Below are positions 20,891-26,308 of a stretch of 26,308 nucleotides of DNA, piece after piece. Each line of letters begins with the position of its first letter. The stretch's first letter is position 1. Origin of the DNA: JABIBU01 sp964464685 (GTDB lineage Bacteria; Patescibacteriota; Patescibacteriia; Magasanikbacterales; UBA922). Both the position numbers and the translations under genes were made by a program. The notes beneath the pieces were generated by a model, which was not told the origin of the DNA, did not search any database, and was given only the letters and a program-made list of their open reading frames with translations. The stretch is taken from positions 1-26,308 of the forward strand of contig CAYXGV010000010.1 of the NCBI GenBank assembly GCA_964464685.1, given 5' to 3'.

Positions 20891-22114
20891 TTAAATTACT
20901 TTCTTAATAATTTCTCCGATTTTTAAAGAAAAATCCTTATATCCCCACGAACTTAATCTGATTTCACCTTTAATAATTAAATCCTTTCTAAAATTATCAT
21001 CAGCTTGCCAAATCAAACCAATTTTTTCAGCTATATTATATGGATCAAAAGGATCAATCAACAAACCAGCCCCTCCTAATTGTTCTCTGCAACCTATTAT
21101 GTCAGAGTATAACACAGGACAACCCATCTTCCAAGCTTCCAAAACCGGAATATTTGTTGGCCCAAAAAAAGTGGGCATAACCATCGCTACAGCCGATTTG
21201 TATAATGCTGAAATTTGTTCATTATCAATATACCCCAAATAAAAAACTGCATCTTCTAATTTATTTTCCCTTATATATTCCTGTACTTTTTTAAACTCTC
21301 CCCATTCCTCTTTTTTAGCTCCACTCAAAACCAAATTAATAAAAAAATCTTTTGTTCTCAATATTTTTATAGCTTTAACCAAATTAAGATGATTTTTATG
21401 AGGCCAAAACTGTGCTGGATAAAAAATAAATTTTTTTGGCAATTTGAAATCTTCTAAAATCTCTTTAGTTTGTTCTAACGACAAATCAGTTTGCAAATAA
21501 TTAGGAGGCAAATATGGCAAAACAATTACTTTGCCATCATTAATTTTATAAAAATTAAGTACGTCTTGTTTGCCTACCTCAGAATCGACCAAAATAAAAG
21601 AGGCTGTCTTACAAATATTTTGATAGTAATATTCCCGAGAAAGCCACCTGCCTTTTTTGGAAACTTCAGGAAATTCAGGATGTTTACGGTGTTCCAAATC
21701 ATAAATAGTGGTAATATAAGGAATCTTTAAATAAGGAGCATATTGCGCTCCCGAAGGAAATAACATTATATCTATATCATTTTCTTTAATAAGTATTAAA
21801 TTCCTACGATAAATATATTTAAAAATTATATCAATAACGAAAAATAGCCTAAAAAACAACAAAATTCTATATATTATTTCTTTTATCCATGGTACTAAAC
21901 GAAAACCCTCTTTTTTTTCGCTGTTGTGTTGTTTTACCGTGACAATTCTGAACGAATCTTGGTAATCTTCTTTGGGTAAATCTGGTGAATAATCAAAAAT
22001 GACATAACTATTTTCACCTAAATTATCCTTAAGCGCATCTAAAAACGCCAAACAATATTGATAAGCGCCACCAGCACTTTTTTTTACTGAAAAATCTATA
22101 CCAATTCGTTTCAT
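20891..22114 (-). CDS. Family 4-type glycosyltransferase (GT-B fold)
   Basis: A 407-residue GT-B enzyme. The N-terminal domain has the glycine loop SVKKSAGGAYQY (9-20) and IPYITTIYDLEHRKHP (131-146). The C-terminal donor domain has FYPAQFWPHKNHLNLVKA (231-248), FYLGYIDNEQISALYKSA (291-308) and MPTFFGPTNIPVLEAWKMG (313-331). The usual E-x7-E motif keeps its second Glu (326), while the first position (318) is Gly, as in a GT4 subgroup with the TxFGPTNIP signature that I recall from O-antigen mannosyl/rhamnosyl-type transferases. It has a short hydrophobic stretch at about 80-98 that could dock on the membrane. It is retaining by family and uses a nucleotide sugar donor of unknown type. It lies 4 bases before the cupin gene. 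Confidence 0.9.
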   Translation of the reverse strand: MKRIGIDFSVKKSAGGAYQYCLAFLDALKDNLGENSYVIFDYSPDLPKEDYQDSFRIVTVKQHNSEKKEGFRLVPWIKEIIYRILLFFRLFFVIDIIFKYIYRRNLILIKENDIDIMLFPSGAQYAPYLKIPYITTIYDLEHRKHPEFPEVSKKGRWLSREYYYQNICKTASFILVDSEVGKQDVLNFYKINDGKVIVLPYLPPNYLQTDLSLEQTKEILEDFKLPKKFIFYPAQFWPHKNHLNLVKAIKILRTKDFFINLVLSGAKKEEWGEFKKVQEYIRENKLEDAVFYLGYIDNEQISALYKSAVAMVMPTFFGPTNIPVLEAWKMGCPVLYSDIIGCREQLGGAGLLIDPFDPYNIAEKIGLIWQADDNFRKDLIIKGEIRLSSWGYKDFSLKIGEIIKKVI

Positions 22115-22118
22115 ATAA

Positions 22119-22937
22119 TTACGACTTACGTTTAAAAATATAACCTTTGTGTTTTATTAAAAGTCTTCCCATATACCAAACACCATCAATGGCATCAAAA
22201 TCAATTAGTAAATTATAATCTCTGGTTAAAAAAGAAACGAAATTTTGTTCATTCAACAACCAAGACGGATAGCTAGCGCGATAAATAGCCGAGCTCACCC
22301 TCTGTACTACGATTCTATCCTTTTTTCCTATCAAAGGCATACGGTCAATAATAATATAATCAGCCCCTACTTTCATTAATTTATCCAAAATTTCAAATGG
22401 TTTTTCAATATACTGAATAACGCTTGACAACACCACCACATTAGGATTTATCTCTTTAACGCAATCTTCTATATTATGGTAAAATTTCAATTTTTGATCT
22501 TCAAAAAATTCTTTCCCTGTTCGTACAAAATGTTCTTGCTCTACTATTGCCCATTGCAATTCTTTAAAATCCTGCAAAAATAACCTATTTTGAAAATATG
22601 TAGTCCCTAGTGAGCCCCCAAAATCTAACACTCTCAACTCACCACTTTTATTATTACTAGCATTAAGTAAACCAGCCACCATAGGCCAAGAATATTCTAC
22701 TTTATCAAATAATACAGAATCACGCTCCGAAATTGCTTCCCCATTTTTGACTTTTAATAATGATTTTTTTACTTTTTCCAAAATCACAACACTATCATAA
22801 CCAACAGAATCTTTCTTTGCATCTTTCCACGAAGAATAATTTCCACGCAAAAATTTTCCTTTCAATAAAAAGGTTATTATAGGTGGGACAAAACATTTAA
22901 TTATTTTTTTCCACTCTATTTTCTTCATATTATTCAT
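22119..22937 (-). CDS. TIGR04325-type putative methyltransferase
   Basis: About 272 residues, start chosen at the ATG at 22937: an AGAGGA site lies 11 bases upstream, while the ORF's first codon is a TTG. Another ATG follows at 22928. Signature features match the TIGR04325 family: a hydrophobic N-terminus (CFVPPIITFLLKGK), SWKDA...GYD, SERDSVLFDKVEYSWP (about 70-85), motif I VLDFGGSLGTTYFQ (about 103-116), WAIVEQEHF, VVVLSSVIQYIEKP and a C-terminal ASYPSWLLNEQNF. The DFGG-loop replaces the common D-x-G-x-G. Members occur in O-antigen and exopolysaccharide loci, and are thought to methylate sugars; this is inference, as the family is poorly characterised. It lies 4 bases before the GT4. A 97-base spacer precedes it. 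Confidence 0.85.
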   Translation of the reverse strand: MNNMKKIEWKKIIKCFVPPIITFLLKGKFLRGNYSSWKDAKKDSVGYDSVVILEKVKKSLLKVKNGEAISERDSVLFDKVEYSWPMVAGLLNASNNKSGELRVLDFGGSLGTTYFQNRLFLQDFKELQWAIVEQEHFVRTGKEFFEDQKLKFYHNIEDCVKEINPNVVVLSSVIQYIEKPFEILDKLMKVGADYIIIDRMPLIGKKDRIVVQRVSSAIYRASYPSWLLNEQNFVSFLTRDYNLLIDFDAIDGVWYMGRLLIKHKGYIFKRKS

Positions 22938-23034
22938 CAAATAAACTATCCTCTACTATTAACAACGGGGATTTAAACTATCTAATTAATTATCTAATGA
23001 CCTCCGTCAGTAGATTTTTAAAGTGTTATTAACC

Positions 23035-24003
23035 TTAAGCTTCTAACCAATCATTCTTTAATACGATTTTCTTCCAATTTTCGTCACTTATCAATCTATA
23101 ATCGTATTTAATTCTATTTAAAAAATAAAAAATGTAAGCTACATTTATCCTCCAACTATAATCAAACATAATAAACTTAATTGTTATTTTAACAAACTGT
23201 TTGACAATTCCCACAAAATAAATAATAATATTTTTATATAACCCTATTTTCCCTGTCAACCTCTGGCGATATTCTGTATAACTATTTGTATTACCTTGGT
23301 TGGCCAATCTTTTGTTGAGATATTTCTGAGTCATTCTACTGGGCGGAATCATATGATAAATAACTGATTTTCCATTATAGGCAAATTTAAAACCAAGTTC
23401 TTTGACTTTAATATTTAAACCCGTCTCTCCGTCTCCTAACCATTTTTCACCTTCTACTTCTAGATTAAAACCTCCAGCTTTGTAAAATACATCTTTCCTA
23501 ATGGCTAAATGACAACCAAAAGCACCTAAATCGTCATTACTTATTTCAATATTATCTCCTCTATCATTAAGAGATAGAATAAAATTATTACAAAGTTTTG
23601 GAACCCATATAGGAGGTTCTATCATCCATCTTGGTAAAATCTTACCTGTAACCACGGCAACTTTATCATCTAATTCAAAAGCCCTTATTATTTCCACTAA
23701 AAGATCCTTATCAGCAACCATATCATCGTCAGTAAAAAATAATATTTCTCCTGTAGAATGTCTTGCGCCAGTATGCCTTGCAAAATGAAGACCCTGCCTT
23801 CCTTCAAATACATATGAAATGCGTATAATATTTTTTTTTATAAATTGTTCTACAACCTCTTTAGTGTTATCTCTTGAATTATTATCACAAATAATTAGTT
23901 CGTACTTATCATGTGGGTACGTTTGCAAAATCAAACTTTCTATGGCTATCTTGAGCATATTTGCTCTATTATATGTTGATATAACAATTGAAATTATAGG
24001 CAT
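23035..24003 (-). CDS. Family 2 glycosyltransferase, long form
   Basis: A 322-residue GT-A enzyme: ISIVISTYNRANML (4-17), ELIICDNNSRDNT (35-47), GLHFARHTGARHSTGE (71-86), the metal-binding LFFTDDDMVAD (88-98), and GAFGCHLAIRKDVF (160-173). EGEKWLGDGETGLNIKVKEL (184-203) contains the GDGETGL segment, where the catalytic base acts. After position 245 comes a helical tail with hydrophobic segments (about 255-295) that may anchor it to the membrane. DNNSxDNT with DDDM is seen in a GT2 subgroup frequent in polysaccharide and protein-glycosylation loci. Sugar and linkage are unknown. It lies between two methyltransferase genes in the same operon. Confidence 0.9.
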   Translation of the reverse strand: MPIISIVISTYNRANMLKIAIESLILQTYPHDKYELIICDNNSRDNTKEVVEQFIKKNIIRISYVFEGRQGLHFARHTGARHSTGEILFFTDDDMVADKDLLVEIIRAFELDDKVAVVTGKILPRWMIEPPIWVPKLCNNFILSLNDRGDNIEISNDDLGAFGCHLAIRKDVFYKAGGFNLEVEGEKWLGDGETGLNIKVKELGFKFAYNGKSVIYHMIPPSRMTQKYLNKRLANQGNTNSYTEYRQRLTGKIGLYKNIIIYFVGIVKQFVKITIKFIMFDYSWRINVAYIFYFLNRIKYDYRLISDENWKKIVLKNDWLEA

Positions 24004-24026
24004 AAAAATAACACAATAAAAATAAA

Positions 24027-24674
24027 TTATCTAAGAACAAAAAAAACATTCCCTTCTGCATACTTTTTTGTCCAATTATCCTTTACTCCACTAACGTTAT
24101 AACTACATGATTCTACAGACCAGCCATGTTCTCTAAATTTTCTTTCCCACCATTCTCTTGTTTTAGCTAATACATGTGTCTTATCAAATGAATACTCTGG
24201 AATAATATAATGACCATTTTGATCTCCCAATGGTATGACATGAAACATTTTTTTTGTTTTTTTTCGAACTAAATCTAAAAAAATATCTACATCATATTCT
24301 GTCATATGTTCCATAACATCCTTGCTTATTATCCAATCAAATACATCATCAAAAGGAATAAAGTCCCTCTCATTTGATAATCTACAATAATCTCTCACTT
24401 CAGCATCAACGTTTTTGATAGCATAAGATGATATATCACACCCATAACATTCTATATCTAATATATGAAAAGCCTTAACTAAATAGCCCTTAGCACAACC
24501 AAAATCCAACAATTTATCACCTTCACTTAAATTTAAATGTTGAATAATTTTATGTGCCATCCTTACAGTTAATTCTGGCATCCATCTATAATTTGTATAA
24601 CATGATTTACCAGATATAACTCCGTTTTCATAATAATCTCTGTCGTATTTTTCTAATGTTAAATCATTTTGCAT
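24027..24674 (-). CDS. Class I SAM-dependent methyltransferase
   Basis: A 215-residue methyltransferase starting MQNDLTLEKYDRDYYENG, an N-terminus common in sugar and polysaccharide-cluster methyltransferases (YDxxYYxxG). Motif I is LLDFGCAKGYLVKAF (55-69), followed by CYGCDISSYAI (76-86), DVFDWIISKDVMEHM (110-124) in the motif IV region, and FHVIPLGD (144-151). It lacks the DxGxG exact form (DFGCAKG), but all SAM-contact positions are credible. The C-terminal part (EWWERKFREHGW) is the usual WxxxFxxxGF motif. The probable task is O- or N-methylation of a sugar in the surface glycan; substrate unknown. It lies 3 bases after the radical SAM gene and is probably translated with it. Confidence 0.88.
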   Translation of the reverse strand: MQNDLTLEKYDRDYYENGVISGKSCYTNYRWMPELTVRMAHKIIQHLNLSEGDKLLDFGCAKGYLVKAFHILDIECYGCDISSYAIKNVDAEVRDYCRLSNERDFIPFDDVFDWIISKDVMEHMTEYDVDIFLDLVRKKTKKMFHVIPLGDQNGHYIIPEYSFDKTHVLAKTREWWERKFREHGWSVESCSYNVSGVKDNWTKKYAEGNVFFVLR

Positions 24675-24677
24675 ATA

Positions 24678-25718
24678 TTAAATAAAATTAATATGTTGTG
24701 GTTTCTCTTGCCCAAGAGGGGGAAGTTCGTTACCATAAATAATATCAGAAATTAATAAATTTTGACGAGCAAAAACACAATGTGGACATTTATTCGTGTC
24801 TAAAAGAGAACCATCTATTTTTTTAGAATAAAAATCTTTAACTTCATCCCATCGACATAAAGCAAAATCTCTATGAAATTTTTTATCATCGGCCGGTGAA
24901 TTTAATACCAAAGAATCACATGGGTAAATATATCCATCAGTATAAAGTACAGGATGTAGTCTGCCTAAATGACATTCCAATGGCATATTATGAGTTTTAT
25001 ATTGGTGAAAAAATGGCTCACCCAATTCTTCTGCAACCTTTCTCAACTTTTTATGCGCCTCTTCTAATTCGGTTGTTTTTAAATTACAATCTGGAAGTAA
25101 TCGAACATAGGTCACCTTATTATTTAAAGAAATCTGTTTTATTTTCTCTCTTATTCTCTCTAAAATATCCTTCTTAGTTAATGAATTCCAAATATAACTG
25201 AAACCTAAAACGGTCTTATTACTTAATTGGGGAATTTCAATATCGGGTAAATAATCAAAAGAATTAATAGAAATCCTTACCCATGTTAATAATTTGAGAT
25301 TATTTGATTTAATAGTTCTATTCAAAGCCACTCCATTAGTAATTATTCCTATTTGCAAACCTTGAAAATATAAATACTCAATCAGCTCATTAATTTGTGG
25401 AAACATCGTAGGATCACCGCCACCACTAAGTATCACCGCCTTAAGCCCAAATGATTTAAATGTACCGACTACATTTTTAATTTGTTCCATTGTTAAATCT
25501 GGCAACAACCTACCTTCTGCCCCACGCTGTGCTACAGAACAAAATACACATTTTAAATTACATACTTCCGTAGGCATGATATGCATCACGATAGGATGGT
25601 TCTTTTTCTTTTTTAAATCTTTAATTGCCAATTTATGCCACAAAATTTTATCCCCAGTTGATGTATATGATGCTTCTTTAGTGGCGTTATTTTTTTTAAA
25701 TTTTGTTATTTTGTTCAT
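24678..25718 (-). CDS. Radical SAM protein with SPASM-like C-terminal cysteines
   Basis: A 346-residue enzyme. The radical SAM cluster motif is TEVCNLKCVFC (50-60; Cys53, 57, 60, the CxxxCxxC set), followed by the SAM-binding SGGGDPTMFP (98-107), ITNG (126-129) and VRISINSF (147-154). The C-terminal part holds ECHLGRLHPVLYTDGYIYPC (248-267), then Cys288, and NKCPHC (309-314). Together with Cys249 and Cys267 these resemble SPASM/Twitch domains that bind one or two extra Fe-S clusters. No peptide precursor gene is near, so a RiPP role is unsupported. Between methyltransferases of a glycan operon, oxidation, epimerisation or C-C chemistry on a sugar is plausible, but this is inference. The N-terminal 25 residues are polar and unassigned. 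Confidence 0.85.
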   Translation of the reverse strand: MNKITKFKKNNATKEASYTSTGDKILWHKLAIKDLKKKKNHPIVMHIMPTEVCNLKCVFCSVAQRGAEGRLLPDLTMEQIKNVVGTFKSFGLKAVILSGGGDPTMFPQINELIEYLYFQGLQIGIITNGVALNRTIKSNNLKLLTWVRISINSFDYLPDIEIPQLSNKTVLGFSYIWNSLTKKDILERIREKIKQISLNNKVTYVRLLPDCNLKTTELEEAHKKLRKVAEELGEPFFHQYKTHNMPLECHLGRLHPVLYTDGYIYPCDSLVLNSPADDKKFHRDFALCRWDEVKDFYSKKIDGSLLDTNKCPHCVFARQNLLISDIIYGNELPPLGQEKPQHINFI

Positions 25719-25760
25719 ATTAATTTTTGATTAAAGACTGAATTAATTAGAATGTTATTG

Positions 25761-26308
25761 TTAACTTAATATTTTTTTAACTAAAAAATATTCTATCTTT
25801 TCTCCTACAAATAAAATCCTATTTGCTTCTAATTTTTCTTCACAAATTATATAACAAAATTTTGACAATTCCCTTTTAAACCAATCGACGTTATACCAAG
25901 ATGGCACTGGAATTTGAACTTTACTATTATTACTATATAAACCCAAAGGCATAAACTCAATAAAAACATAGTGATTAGTAAATTTTGAAACTGTTTTAAA
26001 AATATAATCCAGTGGAATATTTTGAGTTAAAATCAAATGATGAGTAACGGCCAAAACAAAGACAGCATCTGCTCTAAAACGTTCATACGTTCTTTTGTCT
26101 AAAGGCATTTCATCAGAAAAAATAAAATCAAGTACAGCCGGAGTAATTTTCAAATTTTTTCCTTTTAATTTAAGGTATAATGCATCAATTGCTGTATCAT
26201 CATAATCGGTACAGATAACTTTTTCTACTTTAGTTTCTTCAATTAACAATTGGGAAAAAACTCCCTGATTTCCACCGAGTTCAACTGCTGAACTTATTTT
26301 AAAATCAT
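25761..26308 (-). CDS. SAM-dependent methyltransferase, 5' end beyond the window
   Basis: The reading frame is open to the window edge, giving at least 182 residues (FKISSAVELGGNQGVFSQ, then LLIEETKVEKVICTDYDDTAIDALYLKLK). ELGGNQGVFS is a motif I loop of class I methyltransferases, VICTDYDDTAID supplies the acidic ribose-binding position, and DAVFVLAVTHHLILTQNIPLDYI is a typical motif IV/V stretch ending in the AxxHHL pattern. An internal TTG at 26249 could look like a start, but it would cut through motif I, so it is rejected. It is the most upstream gene seen in the long minus-strand operon, 42 bases before the radical SAM gene. The substrate is unknown; sugar methylation is inferred from the neighbours. 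Confidence 0.8.
   Translation of the reverse strand, partial: DFKISSAVELGGNQGVFSQLLIEETKVEKVICTDYDDTAIDALYLKLKGKNLKITPAVLDFIFSDEMPLDKRTYERFRADAVFVLAVTHHLILTQNIPLDYIFKTVSKFTNHYVFIEFMPLGLYSNNSKVQIPVPSWYNVDWFKRELSKFCYIICEEKLEANRILFVGEKIEYFLVKKILS

Noticed and set aside
22938..23034. Promoter or small gene in the 97-base spacer
   Set aside because: No convincing -35/-10 pair or ORF was seen on the minus strand; only the AGAGGA ribosome site before the methyltransferase is credible.
25761..26249. A complete 162-residue protein starting at TTG 26249
   Set aside because: The frame stays open to the window edge and the upstream codons encode the SAM-binding motif ELGGNQGVFS, so the gene is truncated by the window.
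1..26308. Recoded UGA (glycine), as in some Patescibacteria
   Set aside because: TGA ends several genes at sensible places (for example the ATGA overlap at 16733-16736 and the four-helix-bundle stop) and no gene needs read-through.
24678..26308. RiPP cluster around the radical SAM/SPASM-like gene
   Set aside because: No short precursor ORF, peptidase or transporter is nearby; the neighbours are methyltransferases and glycosyltransferases.

Overview
The window reads as a low-GC (about one third by eye) bacterial contig, most likely from the Candidate Phyla Radiation/Patescibacteria. Clues are a four-helix-bundle (S23/IVS-like) gene, a surface-protein module I recall from Parcubacteria-type proteins, very compact operons, many starts without a clear Shine-Dalgarno, and AT-rich spacers holding degenerate tandem words and palindromes. 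The standard code applies, because TGA is used as a normal stop. A run of 100 N (11459-11558) shows this is an assembled scaffold.

Left part (1-6355, minus strand): a truncated DUF2304 membrane protein, a family-2 glycosyltransferase (GT), a UDP-glucuronate decarboxylase-like epimerase, a secreted subtilisin-like protease with a beta-propeller-like tail, and a secreted protein with a Patescibacteria-type surface module and thrombospondin type-3-like repeats. The spacers contain two long palindromic repeats and several families of short degenerate tandem words.

Middle (6356-13410): a plus-strand polyprenyl-phosphate sugar-phosphate transferase, the usual first enzyme of lipid-linked glycan assembly. 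Next comes a four-helix-bundle gene bounded by 36-bp inverted repeats, then a GalE-like epimerase, an AbiEi/AbiEii type IV toxin-antitoxin pair, and a UDP-sugar dehydrogenase whose middle is lost in the assembly gap. A compositionally foreign plus-strand methyltransferase follows. It has a perfect consensus promoter, an operator-like palindrome, a structured 3' segment and a terminator, so it looks like a self-contained inserted unit.

Right part (13411-26308, minus strand): one compact 13-kb array running into the window edge. In transcription order it holds a truncated methyltransferase, a radical SAM/SPASM protein, a second methyltransferase, a GT2, a TIGR04325 methyltransferase, a GT4, a cupin, a DegT/PLP sugar aminotransferase, a polyprenyl-phosphate GT2, a GT-C membrane glycosyltransferase, a GT11 (fucosyltransferase-like) enzyme and three more glycosyltransferases. 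It ends at a bidirectional terminator.

Together the genes describe a cell-surface glycan factory. The epimerases, dehydrogenase, decarboxylase and aminotransferase make unusual nucleotide sugars, the sugar-phosphate transferase primes the lipid carrier, and the GTs build the chain. Methyltransferases and the radical SAM enzyme probably decorate it. No Wzx flippase, Wzy polymerase or ABC exporter is visible, so the locus must continue outside the window. The most unusual items are the methyltransferase island with its structured RNA, the inverted-repeat-bounded four-helix-bundle unit, and the AAAGTC-word arrays placed at the 3' ends of three genes.
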